Assembly (NCBI RefSeq): GCF_009696005.1
Contig: NZ_VUMV01000006.1
Location: forward strand, 1 to 64,000
DNA length: 64,000 bases
From: Bilifractor porci
Lineage (GTDB): Bacteria > Bacillota > Clostridia > Lachnospirales > Lachnospiraceae
Direction of reading: 5' to 3'
The notes under the pieces were generated by a model. That model did not search any database. It was given only the letters and a program-made list of their open reading frames with translations, and was not told where the DNA came from. This document shows positions 34,253 through 43,031 of this stretch, in pieces. Position 1 is the stretch's first letter, and each line of letters begins with the position of its first letter. A program made the position numbers and the translations under genes.

Positions 34253-35389
34253 ATGAAAGATTTCTGTCTGCAGGAGAGAGGCAGCAGTAACAGCAGAATA
34301 AGGACATACCAGTATATCAAAGATCATAACCCTTCTACCCGACAGGAGATCTCAAAGAATCTTGGACTGAGTTATCCGACTGTTGCCAATGCGGTTAAAG
34401 TATTAGTTGGAAATGGTCTTATTGTGCCTTCCTTTAATAAACAAAAAACAGAAGGTCGTTCTGCTGTTTCCTATGATTTTTGCAGTGATACGTATTGCTC
34501 GATCGGATTGTACCTGGCACAGAATAAAATGACTTTTGTCTTGGCAGATTTGAGGGGGGAGATTCTGGATCAGAAAAAAGTAAAGGCAGCCTTGAATCTC
34601 CGTTCGGACGGGTATCTGAAATATGTCGGGGAACAGCTGAAAGCAATTGTTCAAAAAAACAATATTCTACCTTCCAATCTACTTGGGGTGGGAATAGCGC
34701 TGCCTGGACTGATCTCGAGAGATGGTGAATATGTTCAGTATGGACATACTTCTGATTTTACTGGTGTGACAAAAACTGAGATTTCAAAATATATTCCATA
34801 TAAAACAGCCTTGCTGCATGATTCGGATGCAGGAGCTTTCGCAGAACTTAATAAATGGCCGGATATGAGGGACGCTTTTTATATCAGCCTTTCCAGTTCA
34901 GTTGGCGGGGCTCTTATGCTGGACAGAAAAATTGTGCATGGGCAGGATAACTGGTGCGGCGAAATAGGGCATATGAAGCTGATAACAGATCGCAATGCCG
35001 GGGAATGTTATTGCGGACACAGGGGATGTTTTGATACGGTTTGCAGATGTGGAGTGCTGGATGTCCTGACAGATGGGAATATCGAAGAATTTTTCGAAAT
35101 ACTGCATGCCGGTGACCGTGCGGCGTTAGGGCTATGGAATACTTATACGGATCATCTTGCGATGGGAGTTCATAATATCCATATGCTTCTCGATATACCA
35201 GTGATTCTGGGCGGTTATGTTGGAGAATTGATGAAAGAAGATCTTCCTGAGTTGAGAAAGAAAATAAACAGTCTTGAGCCGTTTAACAGTAATGCGGATG
35301 ATTTTGTGTTTTGTTCACGTTCCGGGGCGGATCAGGTTGCAGAAGGTGCAGCCTTAATACAAATCAGAATTTTTGAGAATGAAATTTAA
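34253..35389 (+). CDS. ROK-family transcriptional regulator
   Basis: This 378-residue protein has an N-terminal winged helix (STRQEISKNLGLSYPTVANAVKVLVGNGLI). The ROK domain has LLGVGIALPGLIS, the sugar-site EIGHM and the zinc motif CYCGHRGCFDTVC. It is a paralogue of the ROK regulator at 27084. It lies just before an FGGY kinase and probably controls it and neighbouring genes in response to a sugar. A GxGxP-type ATP site is poorly kept, so regulation is more likely than kinase activity. Its ribosome binding site is weak. Confidence 0.88.
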   Translation: MKDFCLQERGSSNSRIRTYQYIKDHNPSTRQEISKNLGLSYPTVANAVKVLVGNGLIVPSFNKQKTEGRSAVSYDFCSDTYCSIGLYLAQNKMTFVLADLRGEILDQKKVKAALNLRSDGYLKYVGEQLKAIVQKNNILPSNLLGVGIALPGLISRDGEYVQYGHTSDFTGVTKTEISKYIPYKTALLHDSDAGAFAELNKWPDMRDAFYISLSSSVGGALMLDRKIVHGQDNWCGEIGHMKLITDRNAGECYCGHRGCFDTVCRCGVLDVLTDGNIEEFFEILHAGDRAALGLWNTYTDHLAMGVHNIHMLLDIPVILGGYVGELMKEDLPELRKKINSLEPFNSNADDFVFCSRSGADQVAEGAALIQIRIFENEI

Positions 35390-35427
35390 AAATTGTTTAT
35401 CAGGGAATGGTTTTACTGGAGGTAAAA

Positions 35428-37029
35428 ATGGATATTCAGAATATCGAAAATGGGAGAACCGCGCTGGGCATAGAGCTGGGATCTACGAGAATAAAATCAG
35501 TTCTGGTGGATGGTTCCGGAAAGGTTCTTGCGGTCGGGTTTTATGATTGGGAAAACTCCCTGAAAAACGGGATCTGGACTTACAGCCTGGAGGATATTCA
35601 CGCAGGCCTGCGGGGAAGCTATTCGTCCCTGCGGGAAGAAGTGAAGAAAAAGTACGGTGTTGCGCTGAAAAGGACGGGAGCGATCGGCATCAGCGCCATG
35701 ATGCACGGGTATATGGCTCTGGATGCAGAGGGCAGACAGCTTGCGCCTTTCCAGACATGGCGGAATACCAATACACAGCAGGCGGCGGATGAACTGACCG
35801 AATTGTTTCAGTTTAATATACCCCTCCGCTGGAGCGTCGCACATCTGTACCAGAGAATTCTGGACGGAGAAGAACATGTGAAAAAGCTGGATTATGTTGT
35901 GACGCTTTCCGGTTATATTCACAGGCTCCTGACAGGAGAACGGGTGCTTGGAATCGGTGATGCGGCGGGAATGTTTCCTATTGACTCTGAGAAGCGGGAT
36001 TATGACCAGCGGATGGTCGAGCAGTTTGACCAGCTGATTGAGAAATACCATTTTTCCTGGAAGCTCCGTGATATTTTCCCGAAGGTACTGTCCGCGGGAG
36101 AGCAGGCAGGCTTTCTGACGGAGGAAGGTGCCGCTTTTCTGGATGAAAGCGGACAGCTGGAAGCGGGAATCCCGCTCTGTCCTCCGGAGGGCGATGCCGG
36201 AACCGGAATGGTTGCCACCAATTCTGTTGCTGTCCGTACGGGAAATGTATCTGCCGGTACCAGTACATTTGCCATGATCGTTCTGGAAAAGCCGCTGCGG
36301 AAGCTGCACAGGGAGATTGATATGGTAACGACGCCGACAGGATATCCCTGCGCCATGTCTCACGCAAACAACGGTACCTCAGACCTGAATGCCTGGGTGG
36401 GTATTTTCAGAGAGTTCTGTGAGCTGATGGGGATTCAGGCGGACACAGGAGAACTTTTTCAGAAACTTTACACACATTCCCTGGAGGGGGATCCGGACTG
36501 CGGAGGCTTGATGGCATACGGGTATTATTCCGGTGAAAATGTGACCATGATCAATGAGGGCAGGCTTGCCTTTTTACGGACACCGTCCAGCAGGTTTAAT
36601 CTGGCGAATTTCATGAGAGTGAACCTGTATACCTCTCTGGGGGCGGTGAAGCTAGGCATGGATATCCTGATGAAAGATGAGGAAGTGAAAATAGACAGAC
36701 TTACCGGGCACGGCGGACTTTTCAAGACGAAGGGGGTTGCGCAGAGATACCTGTCCGCTTCGGTCAATGCTCCTGTTACTGTTATGGATACGGCGAATGA
36801 GGGAGGAGCCTGGGGAATTGCTCTCCTTGCCGCGTTCCTGGCAGACGGAAAAGGAATGACGCTGGAAGAATATCTGGACAAGAGAATTTTTTCCGGAATG
36901 CACGGAACCACTGTCATGGCGGATCCGGAGGAGGTGCAGGGCTACGAAACTTTCACGGAAAGGTATAAGAAAGGTCTGGCTGTAGAAAAAGAAGCAATAC
37001 GTGTAATGGATTGGGATGAAAAAAACTGA
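35428..37029 (+). CDS. FGGY-family carbohydrate kinase
   Basis: The 533-residue kinase phosphorylates a ketose or polyol with ATP. The first ATPase loop reads GIELGSTRIKSVLVD; substrate-side segments are AIGISAMMHGYMAL and TWRNTNTQQAADEL; the second lobe has GNVSAGTSTFAM and GHGGLFKTKG. It resembles the xylulokinase/ribulokinase group but is not close enough for me to name the sugar. The start at 35428 has GGAGG 6 nt upstream. It follows the ROK gene by 38 bp and ends in a clear terminator, forming a two-gene unit. Confidence 0.85.
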   Translation: MDIQNIENGRTALGIELGSTRIKSVLVDGSGKVLAVGFYDWENSLKNGIWTYSLEDIHAGLRGSYSSLREEVKKKYGVALKRTGAIGISAMMHGYMALDAEGRQLAPFQTWRNTNTQQAADELTELFQFNIPLRWSVAHLYQRILDGEEHVKKLDYVVTLSGYIHRLLTGERVLGIGDAAGMFPIDSEKRDYDQRMVEQFDQLIEKYHFSWKLRDIFPKVLSAGEQAGFLTEEGAAFLDESGQLEAGIPLCPPEGDAGTGMVATNSVAVRTGNVSAGTSTFAMIVLEKPLRKLHREIDMVTTPTGYPCAMSHANNGTSDLNAWVGIFREFCELMGIQADTGELFQKLYTHSLEGDPDCGGLMAYGYYSGENVTMINEGRLAFLRTPSSRFNLANFMRVNLYTSLGAVKLGMDILMKDEEVKIDRLTGHGGLFKTKGVAQRYLSASVNAPVTVMDTANEGGAWGIALLAAFLADGKGMTLEEYLDKRIFSGMHGTTVMADPEEVQGYETFTERYKKGLAVEKEAIRVMDWDEKN

Positions 37030-37075
37030 TGCCTCGCGTATTTTGATATTGCGTTTCAGTATCTGACAGGAGAAG

Positions 37076-37126
37076 AAGGCTGTTTTCTTTCTCGCATTTT
37101 CTGTGCGGTAAAGTAACAGCCTTTTT
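37076..37126 (+). terminator. Intrinsic terminator after the FGGY kinase
   Basis: AAGGCTGTT (37076-37084) pairs with AACAGCCTT (37115-37123), followed by T residues. It lies between convergent genes. Confidence 0.75.
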
Positions 37127-37155
37127 ACGTGCATAAAAGAATGGAGGCATGCTTT

Positions 37156-37926
37156 TCAAGGGATGATCATGCCTTTTTTCTGCAGAAGGTCAAGCATCTC
37201 TTTGGGAGAGGCGTCATCGGTCAGAAGGATAAAGCGGCTGTCAACCGGACAGATCCGGACAAGCCGGCTTCTTCCTATTTTAGAATGATCTGCCATGATC
37301 ACAATATGTTCACTGGATGAAAAAATAGTATTGATGACAGAAGCATGTGTGTATTCATAGCAGTATAAATCCCCGTTGGTGCTGATCCCGGCAATGCCCG
37401 TAAAACAGTAGTCAAAGGAAAGGGACTGGAGTGCCTGGTCTGCAAGAATACCAAATACGTTCAGATCCGGCTGGGATATCTTACCTCCGATCATAATGAC
37501 GTTATCTGAAATGGAAGAGGTAGAAAGCTCATATGCTGTCGCGATTGAGTCGGTGGTCACGGCGGCTTTTATTTTGAAATCAATCTGCTGTATCATCGAC
37601 AACACCGTGCTTCCGGATAAGAAGGCAAGTGATGATATTTTTTCCGAATGGCAGAGATTCTGGAGAAATTCCGCTCCTTTTTTTCCTACCTTCCATTTGG
37701 CGTCGGAAACAGTATTCGACAGTTTGTTTTCAGGTCTGGCCGCATGTTCTTCCAACAGCGTTGCTCCTCCGTGAAAACGTCTCAGTATATGTTCTTCCTG
37801 CATTTTATTTAAGTAACGACGGATTGTCATGTCAGAGACAAAAAGCCGTTCCGACAGTTCGTGGACACTGATATTTTTCTTCTGCTCCAGGAGCTTTATG
37901 ATTTGGTCTTCTAATATATTATTCAT
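37156..37926 (-). CDS. DeoR-family transcriptional regulator
   Basis: This 256-residue repressor has the N-terminal DeoR helix-turn-helix (NISVHELSERLFVSDMTIRRYLNKMQEEHILRRFHGGA). The C-terminal sugar-phosphate sensor has LSGSTVLSMIQQI, TDSIATAYEL and IMADHSKIG. Such proteins respond to phosphorylated sugars. It diverges from the UroD-superfamily gene at 38166, with TTGACA-17-GATTTA at 37950-37978 as a possible promoter. It may control that gene or the kinase convergent to it. Confidence 0.9.
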   Translation of the reverse strand: MNNILEDQIIKLLEQKKNISVHELSERLFVSDMTIRRYLNKMQEEHILRRFHGGATLLEEHAARPENKLSNTVSDAKWKVGKKGAEFLQNLCHSEKISSLAFLSGSTVLSMIQQIDFKIKAAVTTDSIATAYELSTSSISDNVIMIGGKISQPDLNVFGILADQALQSLSFDYCFTGIAGISTNGDLYCYEYTHASVINTIFSSSEHIVIMADHSKIGRSRLVRICPVDSRFILLTDDASPKEMLDLLQKKGMIIP

Positions 37927-37949
37927 TTTTCTTCCTGCAGATATGACGG

Positions 37950-37978
37950 TAAATCTGGATGAAAAGGCTGACTGTCAA
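37950..37978 (-). promoter_or_regulatory. Possible promoter of the DeoR gene
   Basis: On the minus strand a perfect TTGACA (37978-37973) is followed after 17 nt by GATTTA (37955-37950). The -10 is weak. Confidence 0.4.
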
Positions 37979-38092
37979 AGAGATTGCTGGCATGGTCTGT
38001 GCTTTTTGTATGCTAAGATTTTATCATAAAGCGAGAAAAAAGCAAGAGAAACAAACAATAATAAACATCTAAATTAAATTATTAAAAAGATA

Positions 38093-38121
38093 TGGACAAA
38101 AACAAACACACAGCATATATT
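38093..38121 (+). promoter_or_regulatory. Promoter of the first UroD-superfamily gene
   Basis: TGGACA (38093-38098), a 17-nt spacer and TATATT (38116-38121) lie 45 bp before the ATG, in an A-rich segment with repeated ACAAACA that could bind the divergent DeoR protein. Confidence 0.55.
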
Positions 38122-38165
38122 GTAAATGAATTAACAAACCACTAAGCAAGGAGGACTAGAGAGAA

Positions 38166-39305
38166 ATGATGACTTCCAGAGAGCGGGTTCAGACAATTTT
38201 AGATCACAAGATGCCGGATCGGGTTGCGGTCGATATCGGGTCAACGGCATCCGGCCTGACTGATCCGACGATGAAGAGGGTCAAAGATTACTTTCATATT
38301 TCCAGCGAAGACATTGTTTTCAGACCGGATGAATCTGCATCAAGATATAATGATGATGTCCTGGAGGCTTTAGGAAGTGATTTCCGCCATGTATTCCTGA
38401 TGCCGCCGGAAGGAGCGGATTGGTCATTCGATGAAAACGGACATGCAATGACAGACTGGGGAATTCAAAAAACAATGAAGACAAATCTTGCGCAGAATTC
38501 CAGCTGTCCTCTTGCCAATGCAGATTCCATTGACGATCTTCGGCATTATTCCTGGCCGGATCCGTACGCACCCGGACGCGACAGAGGAATCAGGGAAAGA
38601 ATAAAAGATTTATATGAGAATACGACATATGCACTGGCAGCTAGATCTGTATCGCATGGAATTTTTGAACTTTCCTGGGAGCTTTCCGGGATGGAGAAAA
38701 TGCTGGTTGATATGATGATCAACAAGGACTTCGCAAACTATCTGCTGGATAAGATTTTGGATATTCAAATGGGGATGTATGATGTTCTTCTTACCCCATG
38801 TGGTGAATATGTTCAGATGGTAGAAACAGCAGATGATTATGGAACGCAGCGCGGGCCGATAATGTCACCGGATCTCTTTGAAGAGATGATCCTTCCACGC
38901 CGTAAAAAACTGAACGACTTTATTCGGAGTAAAGCCCCGCACGCGAAGATTTTTCATCATACCTGCGGCTCTGTTTATCGCCTTCTTCCGGATATTCTTG
39001 AGACAGGTGTAGATGTATTGAATCCTGTACAGCCTTCTGCCGCCGAGATGGACACCTATCGTCTTGCTGAAGAATTTGGGGATAAGGTAATCTTTCATGG
39101 CTCCATTGATGAACAGACAGGCCTTGTGTATGGAAAAGATGTCGTGCGCAAGCAGATGAAGGAGCGAGTCGAATCTCTCGGGAAAAACGGAGGATATATT
39201 ATGGCTCCGACGAGTAATTTCCAGGACGACATGCCATTGGAAAATATTGTGAATTTTGCAAAATGGGGAAAAGAGATCGGCGATTATTCGCACAGAAAGG
39301 CATAA
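38166..39305 (+). CDS. UroD-superfamily protein, methyltransferase-like
   Basis: The 379-residue protein belongs to the uroporphyrinogen decarboxylase superfamily, which includes both haem enzymes and cobamide-dependent methyltransferases of the MtaA/CmuA type. It begins TSRERVQTILDHKMPDRVAVDIG and has HHTCGSVYRLLPDILETGVDVLNPVQ with a His-Thr-Cys zinc-type motif. The ends PTSNFQDDMPLENIVNF are typical of the non-haem branch. A true HemE role is unlikely, since the haem-enzyme N-terminal PxWxMRQAGR motif is absent. No corrinoid protein gene is nearby. The ATG at 38166 follows AAGGAGG; an adjacent ATG at 38169 is equally possible. Confidence 0.8.
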   Translation: MMTSRERVQTILDHKMPDRVAVDIGSTASGLTDPTMKRVKDYFHISSEDIVFRPDESASRYNDDVLEALGSDFRHVFLMPPEGADWSFDENGHAMTDWGIQKTMKTNLAQNSSCPLANADSIDDLRHYSWPDPYAPGRDRGIRERIKDLYENTTYALAARSVSHGIFELSWELSGMEKMLVDMMINKDFANYLLDKILDIQMGMYDVLLTPCGEYVQMVETADDYGTQRGPIMSPDLFEEMILPRRKKLNDFIRSKAPHAKIFHHTCGSVYRLLPDILETGVDVLNPVQPSAAEMDTYRLAEEFGDKVIFHGSIDEQTGLVYGKDVVRKQMKERVESLGKNGGYIMAPTSNFQDDMPLENIVNFAKWGKEIGDYSHRKA

Positions 39306-39329
39306 CGGTTATAAAATAACAGGACAGAC

Positions 39330-39367
39330 AGCTGCTGCTTTTCCTTAATGAAAACAGCAGCTTTTTT
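39330..39367 (+). terminator. Intrinsic terminator after the first UroD-superfamily gene
   Basis: AGCTGCTG (39330-39337) pairs with CAGCAGCT (39355-39362), extended inside by CTTTT/AAAA, and is followed by T residues. Confidence 0.85.
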
Positions 39368-39459
39368 GAAGCCTGATTTTTCAATCTGCAGGTTATAGGG
39401 ACAGCAATTTCTGTGAAGCGGTATCCGCAATAAATATGTCGGAATTTAAAAATTAAGAG

Positions 39460-39492
39460 TTGTATTAAAACCGGTATCCCATTATAATACCG
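39460..39492 (+). promoter_or_regulatory. Promoter with overlapping palindrome before the membrane protein gene
   Basis: TTGTAT (39460-39465), 17 nt and a perfect TATAAT (39483-39488) form the promoter. CGGTAT (39472-39477) and ATACCG (39487-39492) form an inverted repeat across the -10, a likely operator. Confidence 0.6.
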
Positions 39493-39538
39493 ATGAAATC
39501 GGACTTCAGCAGACAGACAAATCAGAGGGGGAACTGTA

Positions 39539-40183
39539 ATGCGTCAAAAGGTTTTGCGCAGAAGATTGACAGCCATGTTAATTGGTGTTTTTTTTATCGG
39601 AACCGGAGTAGCAGGATATCGGCTTGGCAGCTTCGGGACAGATGCCTTTACCTGTATGAATCTTGGTATTAGCGGGTATATACGGATGACGTTCGGAACC
39701 TGGCAGCTGCTGCTAAACATTGCCTTGCTGATTCTGGTTTATATTACTGCAAGAGAAAATATAGGAATCGGTACAATTGTCAATATGGTGTGTACCGGAT
39801 ACATCGCTGACTTTTATTGCTGGCTGGTTCTTTCCTGTCTGCATATAACACCAGGATTAGGACTCAGGATCGTTTTTCTTGCCGTGGGAGTTTTCTGCTG
39901 TGCGTTTGGAGTAGCAATGTCCATTGAGGCAAATATTGGACTTGCGCCCTATGACAGTATAGCTTTTGTTATTCATAAGATCAGCGGAGAAAAAATGACC
40001 TTTCGTACCGGCAGGGTTGCGGCAGATGTTTTGTGCGTAATAATCGGGGTGCTGTTCTGCCTTGCCGGACACAATCCCTTAAGGGAGATTATAGGAATCG
40101 GCACATTGATCAATGCCTTCTTCAATGGACCTATGATTCAGGCGTTTAAAGATCGGCTGATGAAAAAGGCTGCAATTGTATGA
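39539..40183 (+). CDS. YczE/YitT-like integral membrane protein
   Basis: This 214-residue protein has about five or six hydrophobic helices and the FGTDAFTCMNLGIS segment near the N-terminus, which is seen in YczE/YyaS-type membrane proteins of Firmicutes. The later IEANIGLAPYDSIAFVIHKISG segment is a second copy of the same pattern, indicating an internal duplication. Function is unknown; a transporter or transport-accessory role is possible. AGGGGG precedes the ATG. It is a single gene with its own promoter and palindrome, within a sugar catabolic region. Confidence 0.75.
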   Translation: MRQKVLRRRLTAMLIGVFFIGTGVAGYRLGSFGTDAFTCMNLGISGYIRMTFGTWQLLLNIALLILVYITARENIGIGTIVNMVCTGYIADFYCWLVLSCLHITPGLGLRIVFLAVGVFCCAFGVAMSIEANIGLAPYDSIAFVIHKISGEKMTFRTGRVAADVLCVIIGVLFCLAGHNPLREIIGIGTLINAFFNGPMIQAFKDRLMKKAAIV

Positions 40184-40193
40184 GACACATTTC

Positions 40194-40270
40194 CCGCAAA
40201 CCGCCATTTCCCTGTTGCTGCCGGTGAGAAACCGGCATTTCAAGGGGCAGCAGCGAAAAGGTGTTTGCGG
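40194..40270. repeat. Nested inverted repeats between convergent genes
   Basis: CCGCAAAC (40194-40201) pairs with GTTTGCGG (40263-40270). Inside lies TGCCGGT/ACCGGCA around GAGA (about 40219-40237). There is no clear T-run; it may be a bidirectional terminator or a folded RNA end. Confidence 0.5.
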
Positions 40271-40286
40271 TATGTGTGAAAAGAAC

Positions 40287-40967
40287 TTAGTCAAGCTTTG
40301 CGATTGGAACATTTCCGAAAATGGATTTCCAGTCACTGTCGAAAACATTTACAGCGTTTGTAATCTGCGGCTGTTCCAGAACGTTTTTTAAAATAGAGGG
40401 GTCTACCGTGGCAGCCTGTGCGCCTGACTCGAAAGCACGTTCTACCTGACCCGCGTTTTTAAAGCTGGCGGCCAGTATTTTGGCCGGATAATGATACCGG
40501 TCAATCATTTCTGCGATACCGGCGATTACATCATCAGAATCAATTCCGATATTTTCCATCCGGTTATAATAGGGTGCCAGATAATCCGCCCCGGCTTCCA
40601 GTGCGAGAAATGCCTGTGATTTTCCATAGATCGCTGTTGCGGTGACATGGATTCCACGGGATTTCAGGATTTTTATAGCCTTTATACCTTCCATGGTGAC
40701 GGGAATTTTAATATAGATCTGGCTGTCCACTTTATTCAGCAGGGTATCGGCATCTTGCAGCATGCCCTCGGTTTCCATAGAGGTAACCTGGATATGAAGG
40801 GTTTTATCTATTCCGATAATGGATCGTATGTTATTCATGTGCTCGAAAAATTTGATTTTTCCCTCTCGTTTCACAATGGACGGATTTGACGTGATTCCAT
40901 CAATGGGAAAAATATCTGTGTATTCCTTTATTTCATTTAAATTCGCAGTATCAAGTAAGTATTTCAT
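40287..40967 (-). CDS. Fructose-6-phosphate aldolase/transaldolase-like protein
   Basis: This 226-residue enzyme belongs to the short transaldolase (FSA/TalC) group. The Schiff-base lysine is Lys87 in IYIKIPVT; the start MKYLLDTANLNEIKEY and DGITSNPSIVKREG are family signatures. FSA enzymes cleave fructose 6-phosphate to dihydroxyacetone and glyceraldehyde 3-phosphate; short transaldolases look the same by sequence. It is the last gene of a minus-strand operon with an aldo/keto reductase and a DeoR regulator. Confidence 0.88.
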   Translation of the reverse strand: MKYLLDTANLNEIKEYTDIFPIDGITSNPSIVKREGKIKFFEHMNNIRSIIGIDKTLHIQVTSMETEGMLQDADTLLNKVDSQIYIKIPVTMEGIKAIKILKSRGIHVTATAIYGKSQAFLALEAGADYLAPYYNRMENIGIDSDDVIAGIAEMIDRYHYPAKILAASFKNAGQVERAFESGAQAATVDPSILKNVLEQPQITNAVNVFDSDWKSIFGNVPIAKLD

Positions 40968-41024
40968 GCTTTCCTCCTTATGCTTTCCCTGAGTAACAGG
41001 TCTTCGGCTGTCTGTCTCTGTCTG

Positions 41025-42023
41025 TCAGGATTCATTATCCCAGATATCCCGCCAGTCTTTTGCGTCCTTCCATAAAAAGATTTTTCCCTTGATTAACCTG
41101 TAATTTTTATCTGCAGCAGCAAAACGGGACATTTCTTCTTCGGTGAGAAAATCACGGGTTGTGCAGCGAAGATTTGCAGTATATTCATTTTCATCGACAG
41201 AAAACGGGATCGGAACCTGGCCTCTCTGAACGGCCCATTTGACGCAGACTTCTGCCGGATGACAATGATGTGCCTGGGCAATTTCCACAAGCTCAGGAAG
41301 CTTGAATGTCTCCACATCATTTTTTTCGGTATCACGTTCAGGTCGGCAGGGAGAGCCCATAGGACTGAAGGCAATCGGCAGAATCTGATGTTTCAGGCAG
41401 TACTCAAACAGTCCGGGCTGCTGGAAGGTGGGATTCATTTCTACTTCCAGAACGGTCGGTTTAATTCGGCAAAGAGGGAGTACCTGTTCCAGTTTTGTGA
41501 TGGTCATGTTCGACATCCCTATGGTACGGACTAATCCGAGATCAACCAGATGCTCCATCTGCCGCCAGGTTGTCATGTATTCCTGAAGAGAAAATGGCAC
41601 GGCATCGGGATTGCGTCCCTCTATATTAGCGCCCGGCTCATGATAGTTTGGAAATGGCCAGTGTACCATATAAATGTCCAGGTAATCCAGACAGAGATCA
41701 CACAGACTTTGTGCACAGGCCACCAGCACATCTCCCTTGCCGTGCATGTTGTTCCAAAGCTTGGATATTATCGTTATTTCGTTTCTTTGTACAAGACCAT
41801 CCGCGAAGGCACGGGAAAAAACTTGTCCGATTTCATTTTCATTTCCATATGCTGCGGCACAGTCAAACAAACGGTATCCGGCTTTTATTGCGCCGTAAAC
41901 TGCTTCGGAGACCTGCGCAGAACTAAAACGATCATTTCCGAACGTACCCATTCCGATGCCGGGAATAACCATCCCGTTGCTGAGTTTTCGCTGGGGAACC
42001 AGCGATGGATCAATAGTATTCAT
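41025..42023 (-). CDS. Aldo/keto reductase
   Basis: The 332-residue NAD(P)H-dependent reductase has the catalytic tetrad region FDCAAAYGNE (Asp and Tyr), ISKLWNN (Lys) and MVHWPFPN (His). The cofactor-side segment IPFSV lies near the end. It should interconvert a sugar aldehyde or ketone and a polyol. It is clearly paralogous to the reductase at 48708: both start with IDPxxVPQR and share a C-terminal extension ending in LW..A.DW...WD. It lies 15 bp after the DeoR gene on the same strand. Confidence 0.9.
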   Translation of the reverse strand: MNTIDPSLVPQRKLSNGMVIPGIGMGTFGNDRFSSAQVSEAVYGAIKAGYRLFDCAAAYGNENEIGQVFSRAFADGLVQRNEITIISKLWNNMHGKGDVLVACAQSLCDLCLDYLDIYMVHWPFPNYHEPGANIEGRNPDAVPFSLQEYMTTWRQMEHLVDLGLVRTIGMSNMTITKLEQVLPLCRIKPTVLEVEMNPTFQQPGLFEYCLKHQILPIAFSPMGSPCRPERDTEKNDVETFKLPELVEIAQAHHCHPAEVCVKWAVQRGQVPIPFSVDENEYTANLRCTTRDFLTEEEMSRFAAADKNYRLIKGKIFLWKDAKDWRDIWDNES

Positions 42024-42038
42024 GTTATTCCTCCTTTT

Positions 42039-42788
42039 TTATTCTGCAATTTTTATTTCAATTCCCTTCGACTTCAGAAACTGACTTTCCTCATCTGAAA
42101 TATCCGGGTCAGTGACAACGCCGTATACTTTTTCCAGCTTTAAAAAGGACACCGTTCCGGGATGGCTGAATTTATCTGATGTTGTCAGCACATAGGGATA
42201 ATCGCAGACGTCTATCATCGCCTGCAGGGTGTCCGCCCGAATAAGGTCATCGCCCATGAAACCGAATTCTTTGGAATAGCCATCTGTACCGGTAAACATT
42301 TTCTTAATATGAAAAAAACGGACGGCGTCTTTTGTGATCGGCCCCACCAGCGACTGGCTCTGAGGCTGCAAGGTTCCCCCTAACAGAGTGATTTGCACAG
42401 AAGGATACCGACAGACATAATTAGAGAGATAAAGAGAGTTTGTAACAATGTTAATGTGCTGATACCGTTTTGCCAGTTCCTCTGCAAACAGGGCACAGGT
42501 AGAACTGGATTCGATCATAATGGTTTCTCCGTCTCTGACAACATCCGCTGCAGCTTTTGCAATTTTCTGCTTTTTACTGAGCTGAAACGCCATATGATAG
42601 TTGATATCTTCCGGACAGCTTGGCAAAGCATAGCCTCTCTCCCGATGAATGACTCCTTGTTTTACCAGGTAATCCAAATCTTTTCGCAGGGTGACATCGG
42701 ATACCTGGAAAATATCTGCAAGTACATGCACCTCTGTTTTTCCGTGTTCGGTTATGTATTCTACAATTGATGTCTGCCGCTGGTTCAT
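42039..42788 (-). CDS. DeoR-family transcriptional regulator
   Basis: This 249-residue repressor shows the DeoR helix-turn-helix (GKTEVHVLADIFQVSDVTLRKDLDYLVKQGVIHRERGYA). The sensor domain has MIESSSTCALFAEEL, NIVTNSLYLSNYV and TGTDGYS. It is the first gene of its operon with the aldo/keto reductase and FSA-like genes and probably autoregulates them. It diverges from the LacI-controlled aldolase operon. Confidence 0.9.
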   Translation of the reverse strand: MNQRQTSIVEYITEHGKTEVHVLADIFQVSDVTLRKDLDYLVKQGVIHRERGYALPSCPEDINYHMAFQLSKKQKIAKAAADVVRDGETIMIESSSTCALFAEELAKRYQHINIVTNSLYLSNYVCRYPSVQITLLGGTLQPQSQSLVGPITKDAVRFFHIKKMFTGTDGYSKEFGFMGDDLIRADTLQAMIDVCDYPYVLTTSDKFSHPGTVSFLKLEKVYGVVTDPDISDEESQFLKSKGIEIKIAE

Positions 42789-42959
42789 GAATCTCTCTCC
42801 TTTTGGTCTTTCCGCCCAAGTGTAGCACAGTACAAAGAAAAACGCAAATATTAAAATTACGTACGAAATATTATAACTTTCAAAAATAAGCCATAGATAG
42901 AACGCCTCTGCCTATTATCGGAGAGGGATACGGAAGATTGGTAGTGCCGGAAAAGAAAA

Positions 42960-42973
42960 CCGAAACGATTCGG
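42960..42973. promoter_or_regulatory. LacI-type operator, copy 1
   Basis: CCGAAACGATTCGG is a near-perfect palindrome with the central CG typical of LacI-family sites. It lies just upstream of the -35 at 42981 and is repeated exactly at 43018-43031. Confidence 0.75.
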
Positions 42974-42980
42974 AAAAGTG

Positions 42981-43009
42981 TTGACAGACTGCCGTCGACA
43001 TGGTTAAAT
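42981..43009 (+). promoter_or_regulatory. Promoter of the aldolase-LacI-kinase operon
   Basis: A perfect TTGACA (42981-42986), 17 nt and TTAAAT (43004-43009) lie between the two operators. Confidence 0.7.
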
Positions 43010-43017
43010 GAGAGTAT

Positions 43018-43031
43018 CCGAAACGATTCGG
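43018..43031. promoter_or_regulatory. LacI-type operator, copy 2
   Basis: This is an exact copy of the site at 42960-42973, placed at or just after the expected transcription start. The 58-bp distance between copies would allow a looped or doubly bound repressor. Confidence 0.75.

Noticed and set aside
38166-39305. HemE (haem biosynthesis) for the UroD-superfamily protein.
   Set aside because: The haem-enzyme signature near the N-terminus is missing and no other haem gene is in the region.
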